DNA of 64,000 nt, taken from assembly GCF_002954265.1 (NCBI RefSeq), contig NZ_PPSL01000001.1, forward strand, positions 1,054,001 to 1,118,000, given 5' to 3'. This document shows, in pieces, positions 46,033 to 54,455 of the stretch; positions within the stretch are counted from its first letter, which is position 1; each line of letters starts with the position of its first letter. The translations under genes and the position numbers were made by a program. The DNA is from Flavipsychrobacter stenotrophus. GTDB lineage: Bacteria > Bacteroidota > Bacteroidia > Chitinophagales > Chitinophagaceae. The notes under the pieces are model-generated. The model ran no database searches and was not told the origin of the DNA. It saw nothing but the letters and a program-made list of their open reading frames with translations.

Positions 46033-46902
46033 ATGTATAAAAAGATCCTTTTGCTATGCCTCGCTATGTATTTTGTGTCAGCAGACAGCTACGGTCAATC
46101 TATGTTCAGAGCATACAACCGCTATATGCGTGCCAGCTCTAAAGGCAAAAAACTCTACCAACGCGATTACCTGGGTTATGGCAAAGCGTTCATGGCCATT
46201 GATGTAAAGCAACATTATACCGATATCCGTTATGTAGATCCTGATCCGAATACTAATTATAGCACCAACGGTAAATCTACCGATACATTTATCCACACTA
46301 AATATTCTGCTGCCAGTGCTATCAGTTATACCGAAGGCACCTTCTTTCCTCTGCAAAAAGTAGGCAGAGAGGGATTGATTGCTCTCGATGTATCTGCAAC
46401 AGTAAACCTTATACAATACAACATAGGTGCTATAGATTATTCGTCAACAACAGGTATAGTAGAAGAAGGTATTACAGAGCAATTCTACTTCCCTATTGGC
46501 CTGGTGTACAAATATGGCGGCGAGGTGAACCTGAACAAGAAAAGCAAGTTCCTCTTTACCATGGGTTGTGGTTTTGCACCCTATGTTTCGGGTTCAAAGA
46601 TCATCGCCTTCAGTTCTTTAATGGCGGGTTCACGCAAATATGTAATGGCAGAGTTTGGCGTGTTTGGCGGTATTGCCTGGAAACTACGCACCACCGTATA
46701 CTTCGGTAACATAGTGCTGGTCGACAACCGCTATGCCGATATCTTTGATGCTACAAGCGGCCACAGCGATGGTTATGGCAACCTGGACATAAAAGTAACA
46801 GGCGGCACCACAGCCACAGTATCATTGCTCATCAATCCTTTCTCATGGGACTGGAAGGGTAAAGGAGATAACTACAGCTCATTCAATAAGTCAAAATACT
46901 AG
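46033..46902 (+). CDS. Secreted hypothetical protein, possibly outer-membrane barrel
   Basis: 289 residues. Signal peptide YKKILLLCLAMYFVSADSYGQ. A basic run (RYMRASSKGKKLYQRDYLGYG) is followed by alternating polar/hydrophobic strands and ends with NPFSWDWKGKGDNYSSFNKSKY. No sorting domain. Its Tyr/Gly-rich strands fit an outer-membrane barrel, but no family is recognised. A terminator follows. Confidence 0.65.
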   Translation: MYKKILLLCLAMYFVSADSYGQSMFRAYNRYMRASSKGKKLYQRDYLGYGKAFMAIDVKQHYTDIRYVDPDPNTNYSTNGKSTDTFIHTKYSAASAISYTEGTFFPLQKVGREGLIALDVSATVNLIQYNIGAIDYSSTTGIVEEGITEQFYFPIGLVYKYGGEVNLNKKSKFLFTMGCGFAPYVSGSKIIAFSSLMAGSRKYVMAEFGVFGGIAWKLRTTVYFGNIVLVDNRYADIFDATSGHSDGYGNLDIKVTGGTTATVSLLINPFSWDWKGKGDNYSSFNKSKY

Positions 46903-46920
46903 TCTGTATCGGTCAAATAT

Positions 46921-46961
46921 AAAATAGGTGCATCATGTTTTATCATAGATGCACCTATTTT
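46921..46961 (+). terminator. Terminator
   Basis: 13-bp perfect stem AAAATAGGTGCAT / ATGCACCTATTTT, 15-base loop, then a T-run (TTTTTG). Confidence 0.8.
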
Positions 46962-47055
46962 TTGTCTCCGGAACGCAGACCATATCGCCGCTAAGAGATT
47001 TGACAACTTTTGAGAAAGATCGTCAAATCTAATTGTTGTTACGGAAGTAAGACCC

Positions 47056-47508
47056 TTACAACACCTTTTCTATCTTCAGATTTTTACCATTCAATGTAAA
47101 CTCATCGCCGGCGGCCTTGCCCATCATCTGTATGGCAATGGGCGCTTCTGGAGAAATAGCATAGTAGGTTGTACCATCCAATGGTATTTTACCCGCACCG
47201 ATTGCTATATAATAGCTGCCACCATTTGTCAGCACTAATGAACCGGGTGCAACAGTATCGCTTTTCACGGATGGACTAACATTTTCGAGGGCCACCTTTA
47301 GTTTGTACATATCACCAAGTCGAGCAAGGTTTAGCTCTACTTCCTGCTGCATCATTTCGCGTCCCACTTCAAACTTGTCTCCGGCACTACTCTTGGTATC
47401 ATCATTAGCAGCTTCCTGCGCTTCTGCTGCATTTTGTTTTATAATGGCCACTCTGCTGGCAATATAGTCGTGGCAAAGAAGATATAATTTTTCTTTTATA
47501 GCACTCAT
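47056..47508 (-). CDS. GreA/GreB-type transcription elongation factor-like protein
   Basis: 150 residues. An N-terminal coiled-coil-like helical hairpin (IASRVAIIKQNAAEAQEAANDDTKSSAGDKFEVG) with acidic residues at the tip is followed by an FKBP-like C-terminal domain (GSLVLTNGGSYYIAIGAGKI...YYAISPEAPIAIQMMGKAAGDEFTL). The order matches GreA/Rnk relatives. The N-terminal half has only a short coil, so it may act on RNA polymerase differently from GreA. It is a different protein from the 3-oxoacyl-ACP synthase name sometimes attached to the family. Confidence 0.7.
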   Translation of the reverse strand: MSAIKEKLYLLCHDYIASRVAIIKQNAAEAQEAANDDTKSSAGDKFEVGREMMQQEVELNLARLGDMYKLKVALENVSPSVKSDTVAPGSLVLTNGGSYYIAIGAGKIPLDGTTYYAISPEAPIAIQMMGKAAGDEFTLNGKNLKIEKVL

Positions 47509-47622
47509 ACGGTATACTTGGGGTTAATAAACTTCGATGGGTATTAAAAATTATGCCATCAAAAGGACGGGCAAGATAAAGATTTTTTTGAGGAACAATA
47601 ATAGTGAAGCAATTGATTTATA

Positions 47623-48900
47623 CTATAGTTCCCACTCTATAATACTATTTACCCACTCGGGGCGGTAAGGTGTCTGCACCTTTACGTAGTTATCGGTATA
47701 GCCTTCCATTATTCCATTTTTAGGTGCAATCTCAAAAAGTACATTCCTTTTGGCGCCGCGTTGCTGTTCAGTGAAGTAACTCATCTTCTGGTAAGACAAG
47801 TTGCGCAATGCTTTGTTTCGTTCGTTACGAATATGCACCGGCACGACAGGTTTCATATCAGCAGCCAATGTGTTATCCCTTTCAGAGTAGGTGAATACAT
47901 GCAGGTACGATACATCTATATCATGCAGAAAATCGAAGGTCTCTTTAAAATGCTCATCTGTCTCGCCTGGGAAGCCCACTATTACATCGGCACCTATACA
48001 GCAATGCGGCATCAACTTCTTTATCGTAGCTACCCTATCGGCATACAGATCGCGGCGATAGCGCCTGCGCATGGCTGCCAGTATAGTATCACTACCACTC
48101 TGCAGCGGCACATGAAAATGCGGCATGAACTTCTTAGACTGCGCCACAAACTCAATTACTTCATTGGTAAGCAGATTCGGTTCTATGCTGGATATGCGGA
48201 TCCTGTCTATCCCATCATGGGCATCCATTTCCTGTATCAGGTCGTAGAAGTTGGTTTCTTTTTTCTTGCCACCGTCATAGCCCTTGCCAAAGTCGCCCAG
48301 GTTAATGCCCGTCAAAACTATTTCTTTTGTACCACCTGCTGCCAGCTCGGTCATGTTGGCCAGCACCCCTTCGATACTATCGCTGCGGCTATGACCGCGC
48401 GCCAGTGGTATGGTGCAGAAACTACAGTTATAATCGCAACCATCCTGCACCTTAAGAAAGGCACGAGTGCGATCGCTTTGTGAATAGGAACTGTGAAAAC
48501 CTTCTACATCTTCAATATCACATGATCGTATTTGCGCTCCGCTATTGGCAGTACTCTTAGTCAATTCGCTGAGATGATGCACCAGGTTGAACTTTTCAGC
48601 CGCGCCCAACACAAGATCTACCCCTTCTATCTGCGCTATTTCTTTGGGCTTCAATTGTGCGTAGCAACCGGTTATGACCACAAAGGCCTCAGGCGCACGA
48701 CGCTGAATACCGCGAACAATATAGCGACACTCTTTATCGGCATTGTCGGTAACAGAGCAAGTATTGATCACATACACATCTGCCTGATCATTAAAATCTT
48801 TCTTCACAAACCCATCCGCCTCCAAAGACCTACTTAATGTAGAGGTCTCTGAATAGTTGAGTTTACAACCCAGTGTATGAAATGCTACCGATCTGCTCAT
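47623..48900 (-). CDS. mtaB: tRNA t6A37 methylthiotransferase MtaB
   Basis: 425 residues from MSRSVAFHTLGCKLNYSE; an earlier start would add 30 residues of unlike sequence. The N-terminal UPF0004 domain (~5-115; GCKLNYSET, INTCSVTDNADKECR, VITGCYAQLKP) carries one iron-sulfur cluster. The radical SAM motif CDYNCSFCTIP (~150) binds another, followed by the GINLGDFG, PHFHVPLQSG and IGADVIVGFPGETDE motifs; a TRAM-like end is present. It converts t6A to ms2t6A at position 37 of tRNAs reading ANN codons. Transcription precedes the GreA-like gene. Confidence 0.95.
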   Translation of the reverse strand: MSRSVAFHTLGCKLNYSETSTLSRSLEADGFVKKDFNDQADVYVINTCSVTDNADKECRYIVRGIQRRAPEAFVVITGCYAQLKPKEIAQIEGVDLVLGAAEKFNLVHHLSELTKSTANSGAQIRSCDIEDVEGFHSSYSQSDRTRAFLKVQDGCDYNCSFCTIPLARGHSRSDSIEGVLANMTELAAGGTKEIVLTGINLGDFGKGYDGGKKKETNFYDLIQEMDAHDGIDRIRISSIEPNLLTNEVIEFVAQSKKFMPHFHVPLQSGSDTILAAMRRRYRRDLYADRVATIKKLMPHCCIGADVIVGFPGETDEHFKETFDFLHDIDVSYLHVFTYSERDNTLAADMKPVVPVHIRNERNKALRNLSYQKMSYFTEQQRGAKRNVLFEIAPKNGIMEGYTDNYVKVQTPYRPEWVNSIIEWEL

Positions 48901-49034
48901 GTAAATATTTAAAAAGAAGGCAAAATTAACGAAATATCCCCGACCATGGCACAGTTTTACCTCTATGTAGGTTGTGACAGTGTAAAACAAGTGTTCAGCA
49001 AAACAAACTTAGAACACTTATAAAATGTAGCGAT

Positions 49035-49601
49035 ATGAAAAAGATAATATTAATGTGCTCAGTAGCAATGGTTGCCCTAACCGCTGGTTGTAAGAAAGTA
49101 AAAGACCTCGCAGATATAAGTGTGGATATTCCGTATACACAACAAGTAACTGTACCACCGGTAGATGGATATACATTCGGCTTTCCCCTACCTGCAGGTG
49201 GTGTGAACCTGCCTTTCCCGGCATTTGCTGTACCTACCAATTCAAAAAGCTACCTGGATCAATATCATACTACCAGTGCCAAAGTGCGCAAGGTAGACCT
49301 GAAAGGACTCACCATTCAGCTGACAGCTCCGGCAAGTCAGAATTTCGACTTTTTGGATACGGTTCAATTATTCATTGCAGCTCCCTCTCAGCCTGAGGTG
49401 TTGGTGGCTTATGGCTATAACATACCCAAGAGCCAAACCATTTTTGTGATGACTACGAATAGTGATGTAAACCTTAAAGATTACTTCTTACAAGACACCA
49501 TGTACTTCAGGACCAACATGCACGTAAATGCCGTTCCCGCTCCCGGAGCACAGATGAATATCAAGTCGGTGTTTAATCTGGTGGCGAACCCGTTGTATTA
49601 G
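49035..49601 (+). CDS. Hypothetical lipoprotein
   Basis: 188 residues. MKKIILMCSVAMVALTAGC has lipobox LTAGC (Cys19). Mature part Val/Pro/Thr-rich with a beta-sandwich look (VRKVDLKGLTIQLTAPASQNFDFL) and no recognised motif. Divergent from mtaB, with which it shares a 134-bp gap. A bidirectional terminator overlaps the next gene's stop. Confidence 0.75.
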   Translation: MKKIILMCSVAMVALTAGCKKVKDLADISVDIPYTQQVTVPPVDGYTFGFPLPAGGVNLPFPAFAVPTNSKSYLDQYHTTSAKVRKVDLKGLTIQLTAPASQNFDFLDTVQLFIAAPSQPEVLVAYGYNIPKSQTIFVMTTNSDVNLKDYFLQDTMYFRTNMHVNAVPAPGAQMNIKSVFNLVANPLY

Positions 49602-49641
49602 AGATAAGGCAAAACTCAAAAGTGAAAATCTAAAAGTTGAC

Positions 49642-49677
49642 ATAGCCGTTGTTGGTCTTAGGATCAACAACGGCTAT
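49642..49677. terminator. Bidirectional terminator between convergent genes
   Basis: 13-bp perfect stem (49642-49654 with 49665-49677), possibly extended by three pairs, between the lipoprotein gene and the convergent minus-strand gene. The right arm includes the stop codon (49674-49676) of the minus-strand gene. Confidence 0.75.
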
Positions 49678-50057
49678 TCACTTGGAAGCCACATAGAAAA
49701 CGTTCTTACATACCCGGTTAGATCGTATAAATGCCCCTCCTCGTCTGCATATGGCTCTATGCAAGATGGATTAGAAAAACCTGTCACACAGCTCTCTATC
49801 TCCAACAAAGTAGTATCAAAATTTTCATAGCTATCACGATGGTGCTCCAGCAGGTCACGTAGCAGGTAAAAGACATGTTTCCTTTTCCATAAAGGCCTTA
49901 GCTGTTCAATTCTGTCATATACATAGTTATCTAGTAGCAATTGATCATCCGTTGAATTGCTGATATGCGCAACAATTTCGTTTTTCACATTGTTATATTC
50001 CCCGGGGAGGTCAAGTATATTGTTTTCAAGAAAATGCCAGTCTCTGATGTTTATCAT
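49674..50057 (-). CDS. Hypothetical protein
   Basis: 127 residues, MINIRDWHFLENNILDLPGEY... The middle is charged and helical (LWKRKHVFYLLRDLLEHHRDSYENF), the end is YLDLTGYVRTFSMWLPSE-like. No signal or membrane segment. Not recognised. The 504-bp gap upstream holds its promoter and several repeats. Confidence 0.55.
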   Translation of the reverse strand: MINIRDWHFLENNILDLPGEYNNVKNEIVAHISNSTDDQLLLDNYVYDRIEQLRPLWKRKHVFYLLRDLLEHHRDSYENFDTTLLEIESCVTGFSNPSCIEPYADEEGHLYDLTGYVRTFSMWLPSE

Positions 50058-50140
50058 CTTCTTTCAAAATTATTAAGGTAAAATACTCAGCACTCTTCAT
50101 TAACCAAAAATTAAGATGAAAAATAAAGCTAAAAACGAAA

Positions 50141-50165
50141 AATGCTCCGGGCGAACCGGAGCATT
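50141..50165 (-). terminator. Minus-strand Rho-independent terminator without a parent gene
   Basis: 10-bp stem AATGCTCCGG / CCGGAGCATT, loop GCGAA. On the minus strand it is followed by TTTTTCGTTTTT, a strong U-tract; on the plus strand the flanks are not U-rich. No minus-strand gene lies between it and 50562. Confidence 0.6.
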
Positions 50166-50340
50166 AAGGTGGGTATTATTTTTCGTCATAGGCATAAATA
50201 AGAGTTTAATCTATTTACAAGGGCCAAAAACGAAACTTACACTTGACACCTAAATAAAATCACCCTTGTATTTTTATTCAGCATTCGTTTAGGTATCAAA
50301 CTGAGTGCAATCTATCCACATGCTACCACTCCTGCCAAAT

Positions 50341-50380
50341 AAAGTTCACGAACGGTCGAAAAAGTTCATGAACGGTAGAA
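50341..50380 (+). repeat. 20-bp tandem direct repeat (possible LytTR or other operator)
   Basis: AAAGTTCACGAACGGTCGAA and AAAGTTCATGAACGGTAGAA are adjacent, with two differences. Each holds GTTC-AY-GAAC, a palindrome. The first nine bases, AAAGTTCAY, fit the LytTR half-site pattern [TA][AC][CA]GTTN[AG][TG] fully in the second copy and with one mismatch in the first, 20 bp apart. Confidence 0.45.
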
Positions 50381-50533
50381 CAACCAGTCCTAGTAGGCTT
50401 TTCATTCGTTAATAAGATGTTATTCATACAAACAAATGCATCATTAACTAATCGTCGGATAAGTACTTTCTCCCTGGCGCAGAACAGATTTTCATGTGAG
50501 TATGATCAGACAAAATTCCAAGAGATAAAACTC

Positions 50534-50541
50534 TAAATTTG
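50534..50541 (+). promoter_or_regulatory. -7 box of the lipoprotein gene
   Basis: TAAATTTG equals the consensus TAnnTTTG and lies 20 bp before the ATG. A TTG -33 element is not evident. Confidence 0.5.
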
Positions 50542-50561
50542 CACATCAAGAATCAATAAAA

Positions 50562-51104
50562 ATGAAACTATCCGCCTTTCTATTACTTATGGTTATCGCT
50601 TTCAGTTCCTGTAGTGAAGATGATATATCAGGCACTCAAAAGAAGTGCAAAGAAATATTGGCAAACCTGCCCACCACCGAACATAAAACACTTGGCATGT
50701 CGGCGCATAGCGCTGAAAGTAGTGGCGTTAACTTTTATTACAGGGATAAAAAAATTGTGCTGGCAACAGTGGCTACTTATGACGAAAGCAACAGAAGTAA
50801 TACTCAATATTTTTTCGACGACAATGAACTGATCTGCGTAGTTCAGGATGATTATGTTTACAACAGGCCTACCTATATGACCGAAGAAAGAGCACTAAAA
50901 GACGGAGACAGCGTATGGTATGATGACTCAAAGACTAAAATGACCACTACCCGATATTACTTCTATGATGGACGAATGGTAAAATGGATCAATAAAGACA
51001 ATAAGGTAATTCCTGAAACGAATAAGAAGTATGATTTTCAGGCGGCAATTTTACTACGGGATGCGGAAAAGATAAAAAAAATGAGTGGAGTCAACGTTGA
51101 GTAG
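50562..51104 (+). CDS. Hypothetical lipoprotein
   Basis: 180 residues. MKLSAFLLLMVIAFSSC with lipobox FSSC. Tyr/Asp-rich mature part with a repeated-looking YYFYDGRMVKW region, no known motif. A tandem 20-bp repeat lies ~180 bp upstream, so control by a repeat-binding regulator is possible. Convergent with birA. Confidence 0.7.
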   Translation: MKLSAFLLLMVIAFSSCSEDDISGTQKKCKEILANLPTTEHKTLGMSAHSAESSGVNFYYRDKKIVLATVATYDESNRSNTQYFFDDNELICVVQDDYVYNRPTYMTEERALKDGDSVWYDDSKTKMTTTRYYFYDGRMVKWINKDNKVIPETNKKYDFQAAILLRDAEKIKKMSGVNVE

Positions 51105-51132
51105 AACGCGCACTCAAATTAGTTTCTAAGGT

Positions 51133-51885
51133 CTATCTGCTGCTCCCATAATCCCATATCACCTGCCCGTGCTGGTAGTTAACAATACTGCCGTCTTCAA
51201 GCTGCACTGCGAGTGTGCCATCAATATTTGCATGGAGTATATTGGCTTTCCATGATGCATCGGCATTCATAAATCCCTGCGGCATACCTTGTCTATACAA
51301 CAACTGATTGTATGCCTCCATTTGCATTGCTGCCGGCACGGGAAATTTTGTAGCCTTAAAAATCGCATCTCGTAGTTCTGTAAGGAGAAGTGATTTATCT
51401 ATATCTCTGCCTGAAGCAACTTTTAAAGAAATCGCATGTGGCAGGTCGTCAGCAAAACGAGCTTGGTTTACATTCAGCCCCAGTCCTATGACACTATGTG
51501 TCCAGTTACTGCCACGCAGTACATTTTCGATCAAAATACCCCCTGCCTTTTTGTCATTGACAATAATGTCATTAGGCCATTTCACAGCTACGCGCCAATG
51601 ATCATCAAGCTTTTGCAAAACTTTGGCTATTGCCACAGTAACTGCTGTATTAAAGACAAATTGTTCGGCTAAAGAATGTCTGGGAGTAACAATTATGCTC
51701 ATTAGCAGGCTGTTGCCCGGCACATCAACCCATGTCTTACCCCGCTGCCCCTTACCATCGGTTTGCCCGTTGGCAACAATTGTCAGGCCGTCCTGTGCCT
51801 TATTGCCATCTATCAATCGCATGGCATAGTTATTGGTGCTATCAGTAAAATCAAGTTCTATTATCGGAGCTTCTGGTAATGACAT
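51133..51885 (-). CDS. birA: Biotin-[acetyl-CoA-carboxylase] ligase
   Basis: 250 residues, the short BirA form without an N-terminal DNA-binding domain. Motifs: TNNYAMRL, TDGKGQRGKTW (GRGRxGR-type biotin/ATP loop), VKWPNDI, KKAGGILIE, and a C-terminal SH3-like part ending VIWDYGSSR. It attaches biotin to acetyl-CoA carboxylase and other biotin proteins. Divergent from rsfS-ftsH, whose promoter is within the short gap. Confidence 0.93.
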   Translation of the reverse strand: MSLPEAPIIELDFTDSTNNYAMRLIDGNKAQDGLTIVANGQTDGKGQRGKTWVDVPGNSLLMSIIVTPRHSLAEQFVFNTAVTVAIAKVLQKLDDHWRVAVKWPNDIIVNDKKAGGILIENVLRGSNWTHSVIGLGLNVNQARFADDLPHAISLKVASGRDIDKSLLLTELRDAIFKATKFPVPAAMQMEAYNQLLYRQGMPQGFMNADASWKANILHANIDGTLAVQLEDGSIVNYQHGQVIWDYGSSR

Positions 51886-51908
51886 ATGGTTTAGTGCAAA
51901 AAGATTTA

Positions 51909-51916
51909 TAATTTTG
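51909..51916 (+). promoter_or_regulatory. -7 box of rsfS-ftsH
   Basis: TAATTTTG, a match to TAnnTTTG, about 49 bp before the TTG start of rsfS. GAGGA (51951-51955) is a good ribosome-binding site for that start. Confidence 0.5.
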
Positions 51917-51964
51917 GTAAGACGATAAAGATATTATCAATCATTAAAACGAGGAAATTTAAGT

Positions 51965-52357
51965 TTGGAGAATATACTGAATACATTACAGGAAAGAAAG
52001 AAACCAGTGGCAAAACTTGCGAAGAACAGCAAGTTATTCAAAACGATCATCAGCAGCATACAAGATAAGAAGGCAGAAAATATTGTGGTACTTGATCTTA
52101 GAAAGATCGAAGAGGCCGTAGCCGATTTTTTTGTGTTGTGCGATGGCCGTTCTCACATACAGGTGAAAGCAATTGCAGACAATGTAAAAGATGAAGTGGA
52201 AAAAGAGTGTGAAGAAAGACCATATCATATTGAACATGGTGAAAAATGGACACTTGTAGACTATGTGAACATTGTAGTTCATGTTTTCCAACGCGAACAC
52301 AGAGAATTTTATAGCCTGGAGAGTTTGTGGGCAGATGCTGAACGTACTGAATACTAA
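51965..52357 (+). CDS. rsfS: Ribosome silencing factor RsfS
   Basis: 130 residues, TTG start with GAGGA 9 bases upstream; no ATG is in frame nearby. RsfS motifs: SSIQDKKAENIVVLDLRKIE, ADFFVLCDGRSHIQVKAIADNV, and WTLVDYVNIVVHVFQREHREFYSLESLW. It binds L14 on the 50S subunit and blocks joining when energy is low. It lies 30 bp before ftsH, so both are probably one transcript. Confidence 0.95.
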   Translation: MENILNTLQERKKPVAKLAKNSKLFKTIISSIQDKKAENIVVLDLRKIEEAVADFFVLCDGRSHIQVKAIADNVKDEVEKECEERPYHIEHGEKWTLVDYVNIVVHVFQREHREFYSLESLWADAERTEY

Positions 52358-52387
52358 GTTTAACAATACAAGTAGCAACTAGATATA

Positions 52388-54367
52388 ATGGAAGATAATA
52401 AGCAAATACCGGGTATGAAACCTGGTAATAACGACCCTAACCAAAAGAAAGGCCCGAAGTTCAATATATATTGGATCTATGGTATCATCATCATGGTGAT
52501 CATCGGTGTGCAGTTCTTTGGTGGTAGCCTCAATACATTGAGCAACGAATACGGCTTTCAGGACTTCAAAACGTACAACGATAAAGATCAGGTAGCGAAA
52601 CTTAAGCTCATCAACAACGATCACGTAGAGGTTTATCTGAAAAAAGGTGTTCCATTGCCTCCAGTTACAAGCCAGGGCAAAACAGTGTCTCCCGGCGTAA
52701 GCACCGAAAAAACACCGGCCTTCGAGTTTAAGATAGGTAGCGTTGAGCAATTCGGTCTCGATATGGCTGAGGCAGAGAAAGCCCGCCCTAATCATGTAAA
52801 CATCATTTACGAAACACAACAAGATTATTCTAAGATATTCCAGTTTGTGCTGCCTATCATTTTTGTAGTAGCACTATGGTTTCTTTTGTTTCGCAAGATG
52901 GGACAAGGTGGTGGTGCGGGTGGTGCAGGCGGTATCTTCAACATCGGCAAGTCTAAAGCTCAGTTGTTTGAAAAAGGTACACGTGTCAACATTACATTTA
53001 ATGATGTAGCCGGCCTTGATGAAGCTAAAGTAGAAGTAATGGAGATCGTAGATTTCCTTAAAAATCCTAAAAAGTATACTGCACTTGGCGGTAAGATTCC
53101 GAAAGGAGCCCTACTCGTAGGTCCTCCGGGAACAGGTAAAACTTTGCTGGCAAAAGCCATGGCAGGTGAGGCTCAGGTTCCGTTCTTCTCTATGTCCGGT
53201 TCAGATTTCGTAGAACTTTTTGTAGGTGTGGGCGCAAGCCGCGTACGTGACTTGTTTAAGCAGGCTCGTGAAAAATCTCCTTGTATTGTATTTATAGATG
53301 AAATTGATGCTATAGGTCGTGCAAGAGGTAAGAATGCTGTAATGAGCAACGATGAGCGTGAAAACACATTGAACCAGTTACTGGTAGAGATGGATGGTTT
53401 CAGCGGCGATAGCGGTATTATCGTTCTGGCAGCAACTAACCGTCCTGATGTATTGGATACAGCTTTGCTCCGCCCGGGTCGTTTCGACAGGCAGATATCT
53501 ATAGATATTCCGGATGTGAAAGGCCGTGAGAAAATATTTGATGTTCACCTGAAGCCAATCAAGCGCAGCAAGGATCTGAACATCCGTAAGCTGGCAGTGC
53601 AGACCCCAGGTTTTGCAGGTGCAGATATCGCCAACATTTGTAACGAAGCTGCTTTGATAGCTGCCCGTAAAGGCAAGAGCGAAGTAGACATGAGCGACTT
53701 TAACGATGCCATTGATCGTGTGATAGGCGGATTGGAAAAGAAGAACAAGATCATCCTTCCTGAAGAGAAACGCATCATTGCCTACCACGAAGCTGGTCAC
53801 GCAGTATCGGGTTGGTTCCTGGAACATGCACATCCGTTGGTTAAGGTAACAATCGTACCACGTGGTGTTGCGGCATTAGGTTACGCACAATACCTGCCTA
53901 AGGAAATGTACATCCGCACCACCGATCACCTGATGGATGATATGTGTATGTCACTTGGTGGCCGTGCGGTAGAAGAGTTGGTATTTGGTAAAATATCTAC
54001 CGGTGCATTGAGCGATCTGCAGCACGTAACCCGTGCGGCGTATGCTATGGTATCTATGTATGGTATGAGTGAGAAAGTAGGTAATGTATCATTCTACGAT
54101 CCACAAAGTGAAGGCAGCTTCTCTAAACCTTACTCTGAAGAAACAGGTAAGATGATAGATGAAGAAGTACGCATACTGGTGCAGAAGGCTTACGATAAAG
54201 TAAAGGCATTGCTTACCGAAAAGATGGAGTACGTGACAGTTATCTCTGAAGAACTTTTGAAGAAAGAAGTACTCTTTAAAGATGATCTGGAACGCCTGAT
54301 AGGTAAACGTACATATGAAGACGCTATCGCAGCAGAAGATATGCCAGTAGATCCTCCATTGATCTAA
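52388..54367 (+). CDS. ftsH: ATP-dependent zinc metalloprotease FtsH
   Basis: 659 residues. Two N-terminal membrane helices (~25-47 and ~138-157) enclose a periplasmic part. AAA+ domain (~195-330): Walker A GPPGTGKT (~245), Walker [40 protein letters not shown]. Protease domain with zinc motif HEAGH (~466) and a third ligand Asp in [11 protein letters not shown]. It degrades misfolded and regulatory membrane proteins. Strong hairpin terminator follows. Partner: RsfS upstream in one operon. Confidence 0.98.
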   Translation: MEDNKQIPGMKPGNNDPNQKKGPKFNIYWIYGIIIMVIIGVQFFGGSLNTLSNEYGFQDFKTYNDKDQVAKLKLINNDHVEVYLKKGVPLPPVTSQGKTVSPGVSTEKTPAFEFKIGSVEQFGLDMAEAEKARPNHVNIIYETQQDYSKIFQFVLPIIFVVALWFLLFRKMGQGGGAGGAGGIFNIGKSKAQLFEKGTRVNITFNDVAGLDEAKVEVMEIVDFLKNPKKYTALGGKIPKGALLVGPPGTGKTLLAKAMAGEAQVPFFSMSGSDFVELFVGVGASRVRDLFKQAREKSPCIVFIDEIDAIGRARGKNAVMSNDERENTLNQLLVEMDGFSGDSGIIVLAATNRPDVLDTALLRPGRFDRQISIDIPDVKGREKIFDVHLKPIKRSKDLNIRKLAVQTPGFAGADIANICNEAALIAARKGKSEVDMSDFNDAIDRVIGGLEKKNKIILPEEKRIIAYHEAGHAVSGWFLEHAHPLVKVTIVPRGVAALGYAQYLPKEMYIRTTDHLMDDMCMSLGGRAVEELVFGKISTGALSDLQHVTRAAYAMVSMYGMSEKVGNVSFYDPQSEGSFSKPYSEETGKMIDEEVRILVQKAYDKVKALLTEKMEYVTVISEELLKKEVLFKDDLERLIGKRTYEDAIAAEDMPVDPPLI

Positions 54368-54382
54368 AAAATTGAAAATCAT

Positions 54383-54418
54383 AAAAAAGCCTTCTGATAG
54401 TCATCAGAAGGCTTTTTT
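54383..54418 (+). terminator. Terminator of rsfS-ftsH
   Basis: 16-bp perfect stem (54383-54398 with 54403-54418) around AGTC, with an inbuilt A/T flank giving TTTTTT. Confidence 0.9.
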
Positions 54419-54455
54419 ATGATAAATCATTATCTTTATCATATAGACCCTTGTT

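Larger units (their letters stand above)
50058..50561. other. Gap with minus-strand terminator, tandem repeat and promoter
   Basis: No coding frame is supported in 504 bp. Contents: a GC-rich hairpin with minus-strand U-tract at 50141-50165, a 20-bp direct repeat at 50341-50380, and the promoter of the next gene, TAAATTTG at 50534-50541. The hairpin without an upstream gene may mark a small minus-strand RNA. Confidence 0.6.
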
